64,000 bases of DNA from Psettodes erumei (GCA_016785225.1 JAFBJZ010000856.1:186001-250000), one strand, 5' to 3'. Positions 43,870 to 59,771 are shown, counted from the stretch's first letter. The notes: generated by a model from the letters alone, not told the origin. Program-made: numbers and translations.

Positions 43870-46800
43870 TTGGTGTCTTTCAGCTCGTTGTTTTGGTTTT
43901 GCTGTAGTTTTAACATTTCATTTTGACTGCTCTCAATGGTCTTGTTTCCAGCTTGCAGCAAAACCCCCCAAAAAACAGATCAACAAAAAAATGAGCACTG
44001 CAATGTGTCTGCTAACAGTCACAGTTATAGCTGGCACTGGAACATTTCGTAGATGTTTTCCTCAGGATTTGGTGGAGAGCAAAAACAAAAAATTGTCAAG
44101 TAGCCACAAACTCAAATGTAGTGTTCTGTGTATACTGGCACACAAAAACAATGTCTGCACACAGTTACCTATCTCAACTACCTAAGGTGAAACAACACAT
44201 TATTCAATTGCCAAAAGCCCATTACTCTTAATTATTACACATAAAGTAAATACTTTGGATGGATATTTGAATGGGAGCCACTAGAAATACAACAACATAA
44301 GCATTAGAGAGGCTACTACAGTGTTTCTACTTTATCTCTTGTTCTACTGGGACATTGCAGGCAATGTTGCAAATCACTGAGTAGAGCTGCTTTGTGTCAA
44401 TATTGTTGTAACATTTTAATTTGAAGACATAATTAGCAGTAGATTCCCCACAACAGACATAACCATTGGGTGTGTTTAATATTTGCCCAATTCAGTTTAA
44501 AAAAACTTCCACAAAATATACTATAACAATTCTTCCTCCCGTTGCTACCATAATGCTGCATAAGCATAATGCTAATCACATCACATACCAATTCTGATAT
44601 TAGATTTGATCCATATTTCCTGCCTATAGCAGCATCACATCTGTCACAGCAAAGAAATTGAAATGTTATGATCCTCATTTGCTCTGGTACAATCTCAGAG
44701 CTCTTGTGTTTATGAAATCAAGATCATTTTAGACTGAGAGACCAACACAAACATCAGGATGCATGCTTGTACATCACCTTCCAAATACAATGCAGGCAGT
44801 CAATCCCAAAGAGGAGACATCTGGTTGCTCTGCTGAATGCACAGCCTTATTCATATATTTTCAGCAAATGCCTCATCAATTATTCAGCCCCAGTGCTATT
44901 TATGGGCCAAATGCTCCATCTTCAAATATGCATGATGTGTCTATAAAGGATTTGATGTCTCCTTGCCTCTGCTTGAGTGGCAGAATCATGTGACAGCAGG
45001 CCAAGGCGGGCAAGAAAACACAAATTGTACAAGATGAGAGTTAGGTCTGTGTGTCAGGGTCTTAGTTTATTTGTGGAGGAAGCATCTCTGCTTGCGTGAC
45101 CCAGGCCCAGGGCGCTGACGGAGCTAACATAACGTTCTGAAGAGTTGCATAAGTAACCTTAACTGACCCAGCTGACACAACTGACCAACACGGACACATT
45201 ATATTTAGAGTTGCAGCACGGAGCGTGAGGATTATCTGTGGAGAATATATTCAGAAATGTGGGTATGTTAATGCAACGGCACTAATTCAATCAAGTGCAT
45301 GTCTTACCATTTTGTCAAAGATTACCATAGTTGCAATCTGGTTATTACTTTCTTGTTAATGCGTTAAGGCACTTTCCAAAAGGACTTTTGAGATTGGAGA
45401 GGGGTTCCACTTCACTGTAATCTACTTGTTAGAAGCCATGAAGTCATTACCTCGACAGATTTTCATTTTGCCTTCTTTTACAGCTTTTTAAAACACAGCC
45501 CACACCTACTTTATCAAAGTGTTTTTATTTTTGAAGCTGCTGGTCCCTGGTGCTCCCCCCCAACATTTTTTGTTCTTCCCTCTGACTTATATTTGCCTCA
45601 GTTTCTTTCTCAGGAGGAAAATAATATTTCAGCTCGTTTGAATTCCATTACTGCCCTAACATGGCTTTTTTTTGTTTTGATATCTCATAATATGGTAGAG
45701 AACAAATGTAGGCCATAAAAGCAGCCTGTAAAGTTGTTTCTTGGCTATTTTCTCAAACCATTAGAGATAAGTTGTTGTGCTATTTAGGAGCGTTCCCATC
45801 TTTTGTCGACAACACTTCTCCGGTGACTATTTTCTTAGCCAATATTTTATAAAACATGATGAAATGTCAGCCTCGCAGGAAGCGATGCAGTTTGCTCTTC
45901 AAGCAGCAGCAGCCAATGATTGGCATGAACATGAGAACAGGCTTGTTAGCACAACATGCGACATGCAGCCCTATCAAAAACAGCTAAACAGACAAATGCT
46001 AAAAATAAACAGCCACTTTTAGTTGTAGAGTAACCAAACAACTCTAAACTTACTCTCACTGGACCACAACAAGTTTTCACAGTACAGGTCACAATGATTG
46101 CGTAAGTGATGTGCTGCAAGGGTGGTGCAAAAACGCCACAGCAATGTCCACTTCAACCTCTTGCCATGCTAAAATCAATCCATCTCCTGGATCTCCACTT
46201 TGCTGAGAAGCTTTTCTCACTTCCTCAGCAATAATAACTCCTTGCTGTGAACTTATCTCACACCCACCTACAGTGCGTATTAATATTCCCAGTGATTTCC
46301 TCACATATGCTGCTCTCATATGTGAGTGTCAGGAAGATTGTTAGCAATTTTACCTGTTTTTCCCCACAAGTAACATGCAAATTTGAGTTTGTTTTTTAAT
46401 TTGGATAAATGTTTGAAAATATAGAAATCGACTTCTTGGAAAGGAAAGAAATTTGAATATTTTTGATACAAGGAAAAAAGGTGCAAAAAATGTAATCACA
46501 ACAGTGTCATGACATGTGAACGGTCAGGCTTGGTTATTACTATAGTCATATTTCAGGTTGTTAATGTGAAAATATTCCAGACAGACAGTCAGAGGAAGTA
46601 ATGACTTCCATTTCCTGTTTTCCTGCTGCAGTAAACACGACCCTTGAGCTGCACCACGGGAACAGAAACCTCATGATTTTGAGTGGGAGAATGAGTGACT
46701 GAGGACTCATGAGTCATCCACACGTCCATCGGAAATGCCTGACCAGTTTCTCCACTCCTCATCCAGAGGCTCCATCTGTGGGCCCCGTGGGCCAACTGCT

Positions 46801-47400
46801 GCCCTCTCTCACGCTCCTTCAGACCGAGCTGCTCAAGCACGATGCTCCAGTCATAATCCTTCGCCTGCCGGGTCGGGCCAGGCGGCCATCTCCCCATCTT
46901 TCTTTGGAGTTTCTACAACTCTGCTTGTTCGCCTGACTTCCCGCATGCCTGCATTCTGAGCCTGGAAACCCAGCTATGGATGGGCATCAGTTAACTCCAT
47001 GGCAAGCCCACACGAACACAGCCCCCTGCAGCAGCAAACATTTGGAGGACAACACGCACCTGTCTCACTCTGTGCACCTCAGAGCATGTGAATGCCAGTG
47101 TGAAATGGGAAATGAAGGAAAAAGCACGGTGGGCTTGCTGCTACAAGCTGGTAATTGGGAAAAAGGAGGAAGCCTTTTTGAGCTTTTGCATCTATCACGC
47201 TATAATGTGAACATACTGCGGCATATGATAAGGTTGTGTACTCATTAAGGGGTAAAAATAGGACCTCGACCAGCGGCTTAATGAACAGTTTTGCAATTAT
47301 ATTTGGCAACTTATTAAAGAAAAAGTAAACACTTTTCATTTGTATGTTTTCTCAAAAAATACATTTGCAGCAAACAGAATAAAATATAAAGCAGAAGTAA
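43870..47400. other. Gene-free stretch
   Basis: No supportable gene. A GC-richer patch at 46600-46940 has open frames on both strands (up to 102 codons) with no recognisable domain. Confidence 0.45.
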
Positions 47401-47605
47401 CATATTGTCCAGTTAAAGCCTACTACAGATATATTGTCCTGCTGTTAATGAACCAAGATGTCTGTAAAGCTGAGTGGGAAATGTAGAGCTGTGTATTAAT
47501 TATTCTTATTCTTCATTTCAAAGTAGTAGCCACTTCACATGACATGTAGTCATTTCATCTCTTGCTAAGTGTAAAAATACTGATTAGTGCAGCTTCAATA
47601 ATCAA
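47400..47605. repeat. Second copy of the interspersed repeat seen at 15636-16085 (tail)
   Basis: The tail at 47570-47597 (TGTAAAAATACTGATTAGTG then CAGCTTCA) matches 16053-16080 at 24 of 28 positions. Upstream sequence is too diverged to align by eye, so the left end is a guess. Confidence 0.4.
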
Positions 47606-47609
47606 ATAT

Positions 47610-50600
47610 AGGGAATTTTCATCAGAAATGTTCTTTGATCATAGTGCCTGTGTCAGAAAATGAGTTCTGACCAATACATCGTTATCAGTTATCATGCATC
47701 GTTGGCCCCCGTTCAGACTACTTAAATATTAAACCTGTTACACTACAAGTGTCACTCAGTGTCATTATCATCTATTTAAACAGGTCTCCTAGATGTACTA
47801 ATAAAATGAACAAACCTTTGTGTTAGCATCAAAACTTAAACTAGCAAACAGGGACAAACTATTCAGTTCGCCTTACTCGCTAGAGTCAGAAAAGGCAAAT
47901 TATGGAGCTACGATGAATCATCAAACCTGACAGTTACATTGCATTTAATCTGCATAATGTTCTCTCTTTGGCTTGGGACATCCTGCCTGTTGACTGTCAC
48001 GACTTACCACTGATCCCGTATTTACATTTTATTTCACTTTGTAATTCAGTCTCAAGTCCCTGAATTAGTTTTCAAAGATGCAAAAAATTGATTGCTTTCT
48101 TACTTCAATTTAAGCAGCAGCATTTCATTTCTAAACCCAGAGTATCTTTTCAGTTGCACAGTTAAAGGTCCTGCTTTTACCCTTGTGTCTTTTCTGAGCC
48201 CATTGATTTTGAATGCATACTGATTGACTGGAGCAGAGGTTTGCTCTGGCAAAGTCAGCAGGGCCAGACCCTAAATCGATATGAAAATTATATTAGAGGC
48301 CCTGCCTGGTCATTTGTGGGCAGGGTTCTTAGCTATGTCCACAACCTACAAGTGGAAATTTAAATTTCATTTCATGCGCTTGCCACTTAATGGGTTAACT
48401 CCTCATCAATGGTGATCTTTTTTAGGGGAGGAGGAGGGGCATGGTTTGCCCTGTTCTAGATGTTTTAATAATTCATCAGTGACATGTCCCCAGGAAATGA
48501 GTCTTTTTTAATATATTCCTAATGGCCCACTTAAAGGTTATGTCTATCAGATGGCTGTAGCTAGAGACACACTGGCATTTTAATCAGCAGAGTAGATGGT
48601 AGACTTGGGGTTTTTTTAAAAAATTGATTCCCATGTTCTATTGATTACATGGGAAATTTGCTTCTGTCGTGAGCGTGACAATGCAGAACTGTTTCATGTG
48701 AGGATGAATCACACCAACCTTTTATCACACTCATGGTCATGGATGTGTATTGCCATGAACTTCGGCGCATGCCAAACCTGGTCTTCCAGAAATTACTTTA
48801 TGTGCCACAAATTTAGAATAGCAAATACATTTTGAGAGGAAACTAATGTCATGTGGATTGCTTTTTCTTATCAATATTACAAGAAAATGAGTAGATCTGC
48901 CTATTTGCGAAACTGTTAATACCAAACAGATCTTTAAAACAATCAATACATTTTGTTTGTTTTCCCTCAAAAATCTATTCTTGCCATATGATATTCACTC
49001 ATACCAACAAAAACATGGTATTGTTTTTCTTGATAATTATGTTTCCGCAATCAAAGAATTTTATTAAGTTCAAGGAAAAGATCATTATTCATGTTAAATA
49101 TCAAAAGTGACTTGAAGGACGTGTTTATTAAAACTTAACCACAACCACAATATATTTCCTAACCTTGACCTGACCACAAGTAGCACCCACATGAACCCTG
49201 GTGTCAAAGTCCTACACACACGCTGGGAAATTCCATTTATTTATTTATGTTATTAAGAAGCATGTCATATCTCCAAAAGGGTTTTCGTGATCCCACATTT
49301 GTCTATTTGATGCTCCAAATATAGTGTTTGCCCAGTTCAGCCCAAATATTTATCTATTTTTCCACAAAATGCACGGCCCTCCTACGTTGCATGAATGTCT
49401 GTTAAACTAGCGTCACAGACCACCGCAGTGGCTGACAAACTCCGTGGAAATGCTGGATTTAAAGTGCTGAGGACACAGATGAGACATCCAGTAAACACAA
49501 TCAATGCAGAAATTATGTTTCCTGCAAAACCCACTGGGCAAAACAAATGAGTTGTGTACAAATGTATTTTCCGGGAGACGGGGTTGCCACATGAGCTCAC
49601 ACATACGGTAAACTTGTACACAAACATTCAGTCCCCCACACCCACTGGTAATTATCAGCAAACTCACATATATGCATTTCTTGGCATTTGAGGGTGTTTA
49701 CCGTGAGGAAGTTTCCATACTCTCTGCAGGTAATGAAGGTGCTTATTACTGCCCATGACTTCAGCCGCCACCTTCAACATCGTCATTGTCCACACTGTCT
49801 GAACTAAAGTGTCAAATTTCTAAACTTCTCGCTATCTCATTATTGTAGCTTAGTTTGTGAACTTGGCTGCTCTGTGTCTGCAGGTGGTAGCTCTACTGTA
49901 GCGACCAAAGTCAATAGGGCGCATGAATCTGTAATGTCCCCCAGCACCCTCAGGGCTGTGATAATGTCAGTCGTTTGATGGCAGGGTTGTGGTGAGATGA
50001 ATCAAGGGATGGTGGTGATGAAAAATACATAAGAGCCTTGTAACGGATAACCTCTCTGAGAAAGGGCACAAGAAAGCCCCTTCGGATGTGACGGGCTCTG
50101 CATCTTGGGAATACTGTTTGTCACTGCTTGGAGATGCATACACGTCATTTGCATCTCTTAATGTTTGGAAACGACAGAACAGGTGTAAATTATGCTGAAG
50201 TGTTTCATAATCTGGTTATTTTGGGGTCACTCACCGCACACTGCAGCAACATCAGTGCACTTTGCAAGGTGGAGAGAATCCTTTGGTCGGGTGGAGCACA
50301 AAGTCGGGAGATACCCCTGCGATAAATCACCAAGGAGGGACCAGGGGACAGATGAGGACTCAAGTGTTATTCAGCTCTTTCTCCATCTGGTTCTTCCAGA
50401 CGGGTTAAGGCAGTGGCATATGGAGCAAGATGTGAGGATGACGCTGGATTTGAATTGTTAATGCTTGCCCGTTCTGCCAACTTACACGTTAATGACACAC
50501 TTCAGTGTTTGAGTGCACTCCTTTATGGCAGATTAACAAATTAAACCATGTTTGAACCATTTTTTTCAGAAGCAACTTTGCAAAAAAACAAAAAACAAAA

Positions 50601-53600
50601 CAAAAAAGAAAGACATTGAGTGGCTTAATAAAATAATAATGACCTAATCTACAGGAGTAATGGCAATGGCACATTGAAAGGTCACACGTACTCGTACTTC
50701 CTTTCCCATGAGCTATGCTGACATGGACAAAGCACCTCGCCTATGTGGTCCATCCCTCCACACAGTGACTAATCAATGGATGTCAGTGACAGGTTTCCTC
50801 CTCTCTATCAGTCACATACACAAATATTAATACACACATCCCACCTCTACCTTGTGCAGCAGAGCTGACAGGTGCACTGTACAGAGAAAACACAGAAATA
50901 TGCATTGCCATGTGAGAAAATGTTTTATTTATTTTTACCACAGGTATTTTTCAAAGGCTACCATAAAGTAAATACCAAGAGTCTGAGGAGCAAAAAGACA
51001 GTGAAGGAGTTTTCCTAATGGCTATTTTCTGCCGATGCTAGATCTGTTGTAATTTATAGATTACGTAACATGGTTAAATTTAACAACATGGTTAGTATTG
51101 TGCAGGTATCTGCTTCATTGTAAACTTAATTTCTGTCATAATTAACCTGTTTTTCATTTCCAAAATTCAAACAGGTCTGGTGCTGTTCTCATCAACAACT
51201 GTTTTCCCTTGTTGGAAAAAAACACTGAGCATGGTGGGGATACCGGAACAACAAGGAAGTACAAGGAACTACAAGGAAATGAGGGCAAGACTGGATATAA
51301 CTGGGTTGTTGTAATTAGAATTAAAGAAATAAAAAATATGTCTTAAATAGGGATATTTCACATCAACATGATGAAGATTTTACACATCAATGTCTGCAGG
51401 TTTTGAGGAGCACTACTGGAGTGTGGAGTTAGAAAGAAGTGATCTTATCACACCTCTCCAGCAACTCATCATCTCTGCTCAAGGCCACAAAAGCTACAAA
51501 TATAAGGCACAATTGTATTGTGGGTGACACTGACGCCGGGTTTGGACAACAAAGATGAATGTGTGGAATTAAAAAAAAAGAAAGACAATTCTCTCGTACC
51601 TGCTGCAATGCCTTTGATTCATGAAAAATAAGTATAGTGAGATGCTAAGCTGGTGCTGTAGTCTTTTAGAAGAACCCTGCAGCTTTTTTTGCAAACAAAT
51701 GTTTAACAAAAATGCCCCAAAATACCCAAAATGCTTTCTTTGTATCTCACTTTTTTCCCTCTTAAAACATTGTGTCAATAATCGAAATAATGCAGTGTTT
51801 ACATCTGTGTTTGCCTGCTAGCAGTCTCCTTCCCTGCTTTTTGTTCCAACTAGTGTGAAACCACTGTGGAATATGAACTGCACCTTATTGTTTACCCATC
51901 AGCAGTACATTCTGGAAAAAAATCAGCAATGAAACAACATAAAAAACCAATGACTGAATAAAGGAAAAACTACTCATTACAACCAGTAAACACTTGTTGA
52001 GACAAAACCCTGTGAAACCATTGCAGACAGATGGTTATTTTGCTGCACAGAGCAGTAAAAACCTGTCAAATGGCAGCGTTACAATGGAAATGATATGACG
52101 TTCTTGTGCATGTAAACTGACTGCCGTTGTTTCAGCAGTGACTCATTAAATGGTAATAAAATGTGAATGTATTTCCCATGTCACAGCACTGTTCTCAGTC
52201 AAATTCAAGTTCTTTTTTATTTTTAACGGCTGATAATTCCAGTGCAAAGCTGCATAGTAAATATGGATTACCTCAGCTGACATTAGCATATGATACAGTC
52301 ACTTGCAGCCATTGTTATTCAGATGTGAACAGGGGGTCAAAATGAGGTGAGACAGAAGGAGGCGATATCCACCTGCTCTGAAAAATTGATGAAGGGCACC
52401 CTAAAATGAACTACAACACACAGCACTCTCTCTGCACTATATCTCTTGGCAAATTCCAACAAATTACCCACAGGCAGTCAAAGTGTATATTCTTTGACAC
52501 TGCGCTAACCTGCTTTGAGAGGATGGCAATATTGAAACATAAGGGGTGGGCAGGAGCAGGTCCACCAAGCAGACAAACACAATAGATGATTTGGTGGGTG
52601 TACAGTGGGACAGAAAAGCAGACCCGTCTTCATTTAAAGGTTGTCTCAAGCACTGATTGTGTCTGTGAGGGCAGACCTGAACCCATGCTGGATAAAGGTT
52701 ATGCTGGTGGCTGCTTCCCTCCTGGGAGAAGCTGATAAAAGGGAAGTCTTGTTCGAGGTCTCAGGGCCAGGAGAATCATGACTGGGGGCTGTGTGTTCCA
52801 TCTAACTGTGTTGATGACATGATGGAGGGCTTTCCCATTTCCCATCTGTCCCTGAGAGAGACAGCCTCTGTCTTTAATGTCCAACAAAGCCAGAATCGAG
52901 CAGGTCCTGTTACTCACGGCATACAGTTTTCACACCACAATCAGGATGTGTGGCTCTTTGGAAACATCCAATGCTTTTACTGTATATTGAATATGCCATT
53001 ATTATTATAAATGAATGCTATTTGTGCAAAATATGTACTGTTCAGGGCTAAAATGATTAATAATGTAATCAACTTACCAATGTTTATCACTGATACTGAC
53101 ATGGATTTGTATGACACTGTCAAAGATGCATTAATTTAACTTCATGTTTATTACTGGGGTGGTAGTTTCCAGTGTTGAACTAAACTAAAAGTTGAACTAA
53201 ACTGTATTATATTGAGAGACATTTCGATTTTTTTTTCACAAACTCAAGAATATTATCAATACATTTTAATACAGTACAGTCCAGTTCAACACCATCTCGA
53301 CTAAATATGATCTCTGCTATGAACCTTTAATTTAATTACCAACTCTTGGGAAGTTTTAACAAGAAATGAATATTATTATCTTCATCATTTCAGATCAGTT
53401 TGTGATGGATTACATTACAATACATTGTGTATTAACTTTTATACCAGTAAACATGATTTATAGCATGTGATATATGTGCAAGGTGATGATGTGGTAGTGC
53501 AACTCTGCAGGCATTATTAAGTTACAGTAGTGTGATGAAGCCTCCTGAGTCATGCTGAAGTTGGTAAGTTTTAAAGTCTTAAGGTCTGACTGTGCATATG

Positions 53601-56600
53601 TTTTTAATGTAATTTCTTTAATAGATCTTTATCGGCATCTTACTACTTTAGACTGTTTCTTGGGCATTTATAACACATGGGTTTTGATGAAACTTGAATC
53701 AATACTCTTGTGATCTTTTATTGATTTATCTGCAACTTTCCATATTAATCAATGGCTATATTTCTAAATATTCTGAGTGCAGTCTCACAAATTAGGAGAA
53801 TTTGATGCTTTTCCTTTGATTTATGATGGTAAATTAAAAGCATTTGGGTTTTACAACATTTTTCAGATATGAGCTATATCAAAATGTCACTTTGGCCTCT
53901 AAAGGCATTTTTCAAAATGATCAAGTCAGCTATTGTTGTAGTGTACGTGGACTGAACATACACCAGTAAAGCAGCAGTGCAACATAAAATTTGCATGAGT
54001 TCACATGTGCACACAGCAGCAATGATTATGCCTGACGGGAATGCATTAACTTTACATTAACTCTCATGTTTCTTTTGTGAGGTGGCTGAGAGAAGCAAAA
54101 AAATGAAACTTGTTGATGAAGGCATTTGGCCTGGGAGGGTTCTTTTGATTTGTAGGAGCAGAAGTGAATTTCCAGAGAGTCAATTTTGAGCTACATGGTG
54201 AAGTTATTACACAGACATTACACAGTCTGTAGGCAACTGCCTTGGAAAAGTTTTATATATGTGTTTAGTCTGTATCTGATCCAGAGCCAGTGGGTTGTAT
54301 GTGTCAGAGCACCCAAGAGAGTAAAAACAAATGAAACCCTGGCTCAAATGATGGTGGTTAAAAATATGAAGAATATAACAGACCTACAGATCCACATCAA
54401 ACTTTAACTTTTTTGTTTCTTTAAATTGTAAATTACATTGCAATATTATTCTTTAACACCAACATTTCAAACAAAAAACAAAAGATTGTCATGAACTGAA
54501 GTAGCTCATCTCAACTTCCTTCTTCCTATTAATGTTTTCATACCACTGGCTCACGTGACAGCGGTCTGCTACGAAGTGAACAGACACTGATTTCTACATG
54601 CTGCAAAGGTGTATGTGTTTGTGACTGCACAACAGCAGCAGTGGGACTGACACTCATTGCTGTGCAAGTAGCCAACATCTGTCCATGTTGGAAGCGCTTC
54701 ATCATCGTGAGATGTTGCACGTGCAGATGCCATCTCCGATCCGCTGAGCTCATCAGCTACACTAATCAAATGAGCATGGTAATTCAGCATTAATGCCAGA
54801 GTAAACATGACAAAGGGCATGTTTCCATTAGCTAATTAATGGGCTTCCTCATTACTTTACTCATTTGCTAAAAGAAAAGGAGGAAGTAATACATGTTTGG
54901 TTTCATATTAACACCCAGCTTTTCTGCTGCTTTAAACAACAATAAAAGTCATCTTTGTGCAGTTACACCAACAAATTCATTTTGTCTTTAAATTATAATT
55001 ACATAACTAAATTATAATGATTACTATTATTTAAGTAACAAGTATATATGCATGATCAGCAGGACAATACAATCATAATAAACTTGGTGAGTGCTAATTA
55101 TATGTTTTATTAATATTGCTGCTTTGAATTGTTGAATTTAAGATGACAAGATTGTGACAAGTGTTTGTCAGATGGTCGAGCAGCTTCAAAAAACCCCTCA
55201 CACATCAGAATTCAAGGGTGTGGGGGATGCCTTGCAGGAGAGACTGTCTAAGAATGTGCAGTGTTATCCACATATTTAATGATTAGCTGGTCTCCCCCTC
55301 TCTTGGTCAGCCTTTCACATATACTCTCACACTTTTGTCCAACATAACCAGACAACATTTCATATAGATGAGTTATTTTCCTGTATGGCCTGTCCCCTGA
55401 ATCATTATACACTTGGGAAATATATTGCAGTTACATCTGTTTTCTCTGTAAAGAAAATACATTGGCTTCAGTAAGCGCGCTGCTTATGACAGCTTCAGAA
55501 CTAGGCTACGTAAGATTCATGCTGTAATGCATCTCAGTATAGTGACATGCCCCATATACTCATTTTAATGAAAAATTGCATGTGGCATTGAGAAACTTGT
55601 GAATGTTGACCGAAAACAAAACACTAACCTCAATGCAACAAAATTCAGCAACGACTTGCTGTGACAACAATGATGTTAACTTAAATATTTTCATGAAAAT
55701 CCCTGCCATCATTATATGCTGCTAAAATGCATGCAATGGACAAAAAGTGTGTTAGGCCTACTTTTTCCTATATTTCATGAAAATACAATGTGTGACTTTT
55801 CTTATGAACACCACAGTTGTCATTTATAATCGTCAAGCGTGACTCATTTATGACAACTCAGCAACTCGAAAAAATTCAAAGTTAAATGAGAGATAAAAGA
55901 CACAGCATTGGCTGTCAGATGCTCCAATATAAAGTGAATGCATCTAATCTAAAAGGTACATGGTGGAGTCTGAAGGTCATTGCTCCAAGCTCAGCATATT
56001 TCCTGGATACCTCCACAGCAAATGGGTCAGTGCACTGTGAGCCCTATGAAGGGCTGGTAAGAATCACTGACATGACAACTTAAGGCCAGAAATCTTTACA
56101 ATACTTAATGCTGAGCCACACGCCGGTTTATTTCCAAGATCAGTCGCAGTGTGTGTCACAAGGCACAGTGCATTGCGCCTGGAAGGAAGCAGTTAGATGA
56201 TATCAATATGAATCCAGGCACTGTTGCTGGGATCAGACATGAAAAGGTCAAAGGAGTGTGCTCCATACTGATTTAGTCGGTGATGGATCGAAGAGACCGC
56301 ACATCATGGTGAATTTTTTTTAAATATATTTGTGCCCTGCAGCAGATTCATCCTGCTCAATGGAAACCAAACAGCAGAGGTTAGTGAAAGTAACAAGTAA
56401 CATACCATAAAGACAAATTTAAACTATACAATGATCAAGTATCAGATAGATAGATAATATTCAGTGGGAATGACCCTGCCATTCTTTGAAGATAGCTTTG
56501 TTTTGAAGTTAAGGTACACTCGCTGTCTTTATCTGGCAGTTTGCACTGCACCTCATTCTCATTTAGTGTTTTTTTGAAGGATGTTTTACATGTCTCTCCT

Positions 56601-58890
56601 GTCTCTACATCCACATCTAATCTCACAGTGTCATGCACACTCTGCGACTGGTAGCAACATGTTCTTCTTTTGTTTTTTAATGGCAGAAGAATTGCTTTTC
56701 TACCTTATCAGGCAACAGTAAAAACAAGGGAAAATATTTTTTAAGAGAAGGGGATGATCACATAAAGTATTTAATGAGTATTGGAAAAATGCAAAAATAA
56801 CAGCCCTTTCCGAATAGATGAGATGGGTGAGACAGATGCCAATTGTGCTGCATAGAGTACGTGGAACACACTGTTCCTAACTGTATACCTGCATATTAAC
56901 TGTATATTATTTTGTAGGCGGTAGATGTAATACTCTGTACATTGTTTTGATCATGATACAATTATATAAAATCTTTTTAATCCTATGCTCAATTTTGGCT
57001 CACTTTGCTCACAGTTGGGTCTGAGGGATTTCATCTGAGCAGAGGTTTAACTGTTTTTTTATTTTTTAAACCTATCTGTATTCTATAGTGGATCCAGCTG
57101 TTGAAAAGAAGCTGGACACACTGACTGAATCTCTATTTCCTATGCTCCCACCTGTGGTCTTAAGGTCCTATTTTTTTAATCTTTATTTTTAATGATGTTT
57201 TTTTTCCTTTTCGTCCATTTCAGGGTCGGAAGAAACTCGGCAGAAACATTACTGATGTAGGCCTCCCTGTGCTTGGGCCTGGATGAGGCTGTCTGTTTAA
57301 GAAAGAAGAAACAGAAATGTCAAGAGTCCTGGAGAAACAGAGTATGCACGACATTATTATGCATTGTTGTTATAAGTTTTTCAGCTGTCTGTCTGAGTTT
57401 CTCAACTGTTTCAGAGTGATTTGAATCATAATGCAGCAGCATCACTGGTTGCACACATATTCATCCAGTACAGATATTCATATGAACAAAGCATTTGTCA
57501 TTTTCAGATTCTTACTGGATATGTTCTACTGAGTATTCCGTTTCAAATCTCCAAATCTAATCATGCTTTCCAATTAATCACAAGGCTCAAGGCTTATGAT
57601 TACTTTTACACTATATAACCCCGAGCTCAGATGACTGCAGTGAATATAACTTTATAATCATAGTTAATAACGCTCGTGGACAGAATTTTGGCCTGATTTT
57701 GGCAGTGGTTACTTAATGTTCTGGCTGACCTTGTCTCGGTCACTGGCACTACATCCCAGCCAGTCCCACTTGGCACCAGATGACCAACTGTGGTCCAGAA
57801 ACCAGCCTTGGCTGCATCCAAATGATGCAGGAGCCAAAAGGAGAGAGGCAGGACTTCTCCAATTAGAAGTCTGTTTATTTAGTTCAAAGTGCTTGTGTGG
57901 GGTTTTCTCATTAAAGCAAGGTGGGCAAGGAAGGAGGACACGAGGCAACAGAGTGAAGGTCTATAGAGTTCAGGAAAAGCATGAAGAGAAAACTGAATAG
58001 ACAGACAATAGTCAACTTTCTCCATGACATGTTTTTACACTGTTCAGCAAAGAACAGCACAAGCTATGAGGGAATTTAATCATTAATTCCAGAGCAATCC
58101 TGTTTGCCTCCATGGATGACAAGCATACAGTTTAACCCAACGGCCCTGCTAGGTGAGACGTCAGAAGAACCAAAATCATTCTCTCAGAATTATGCTTACT
58201 CAATCAGTGTAGTCCTTGTCCAACCAACTGACCACCCTTGCCACTTCGAGAAACAGAAATGTCGCACACCTCACAAGGTAAACCTTTAGAATTAATAGCT
58301 TCAACATGCTGAAGCAGTATGAGATCTAATCTTATAAAATGCAATATGCTTTTTATCAGTCCCGATATAGGAAACTCAGTCTGACAGCAGCGCAAGAAAA
58401 TGTAGCTACATCAAAGAAAGAAATTTTAATAAATACATATACAACTGAAATAAGTAAAAAAAAAAAAACCAAAATAAAACTGCATAAAATACTGCATAAA
58501 ATACACTAAAATAGAACTGTGTGCTACTTGTGAGTTGTGCAGTATCTGTGGTGGTGACACTTTAACAAGTAGTGTTTAGTACTTCACAGCTATCACAATG
58601 GTTCATTCGTCATATGTCAAGTGTTAAGGAATGAACATACCTGAAATATTTATTACAGCAGCCCAACTGTCAGAATAACAGAACAGGTTGAGATCACACA
58701 GGTCTCTTTGATGGCAGTCTTAAACTATTATGGCACCTGTGTCTTCGCGATCATACACTTCAAGGGAAACTAAGAGATGTGGGAGTAATACTGCAGCCAT
58801 GTGCTACTCCACTTGATCTCCGGTTTCATTGAAGTTTCAAGTTAAGCTGATCAAAGACCCTGAAGTTTGCTTGCGAGTATATATGCAGTG
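47610..58890. other. Gene-free stretch
   Basis: About 11 kb of AT-rich DNA with no supportable gene. A small GATA tandem lies at 56444-56457. The TAAT-rich element at about 54815-54870 (TTAGCTAATTAATGGGC) has homeodomain-type cores and could be a developmental enhancer; unproven. Confidence 0.5.
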
Positions 58891-58892
58891 GC

Positions 58893-58913
58893 GCACACAC
58901 ACACACACACACA
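58893..58913. repeat. (CA)n microsatellite
   Basis: About ten uninterrupted CA units. Confidence 0.9.
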
Positions 58914-59728
58914 TTCATATACTGTGTATATATGTGTACATGTGCTCCTAACTCTATTTCAGTCCGTGCATGTTAGCAGGAGGAGTGCTGCTGGCACATG
59001 CTACTTTTGCTTCCTCACAAACCCACGATATCTGTGGGATTTCACAGATGAGAGTGGCTTGGAAAGGTACGGTGAGCGGATCCAGACCCAAGCTAATCGT
59101 GTCTTCACTAACAGGCTTCAGTTTCCTGCTGGTCGCTGTGTGGCGTGTGCATGTCAAAGAGCATCTCCGCTCCCTTTCATATGTTGTGTAATTAGCCAGT
59201 AGGCACGAGTGGCTGGTGACTTGGAGTCGACAAATCTCAATAAAAGATCTGTGGGACTCTGAAATCCAGACAGCATTTGTAAACGTGAGCAAACTAGCAG
59301 GGTGTGAAAACTGTAATGTGTGTCATTTGTATTTCTGTCTGTGGAAATGTTTGTGTATGCATACATCTATATTCTATGGAAATTCTTTGAGATGTGTGTT
59401 TGCACGTAATTAGATGCTGCTTTGTTTGTTTGTTTCCATGCATACTTGAATGGTGAAATCATGATAAAATCATGAGAAATCTGCTGCAAAGGAAAAAAAT
59501 ACCTCTCTCTACCAGTCTCTTGGTCCAGCAGTTCGGCTACAAACAGACATTCGTTCTCTCGATGCAGCCTCATCACCTTGGACCTATGCAGTCCTTAATC
59601 TACACCACTAAGTAAGGTGCACACGAGTTATTTAATTGGAGACAGCAGCAGTGACACACTCACAAAGACAGCTAGCATGTTTCATTCTCCTTTCACGCTC
59701 CCCCCTCATCCTCTGCACGTGTGTGCTT

Positions 59729-59769
<41 letters not shown>
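59729..59769. repeat. (CA)n microsatellite
   Basis: About twenty uninterrupted CA units. The TH-repeat open frame across it is an artefact. Confidence 0.95.

Positions 59770-59771
<2 letters not shown>

Noticed and set aside
46589..46959. 102-codon minus-strand frame and overlapping + strand frames
   Set aside because: Open on both strands in a GC-richer patch, no recognisable protein.
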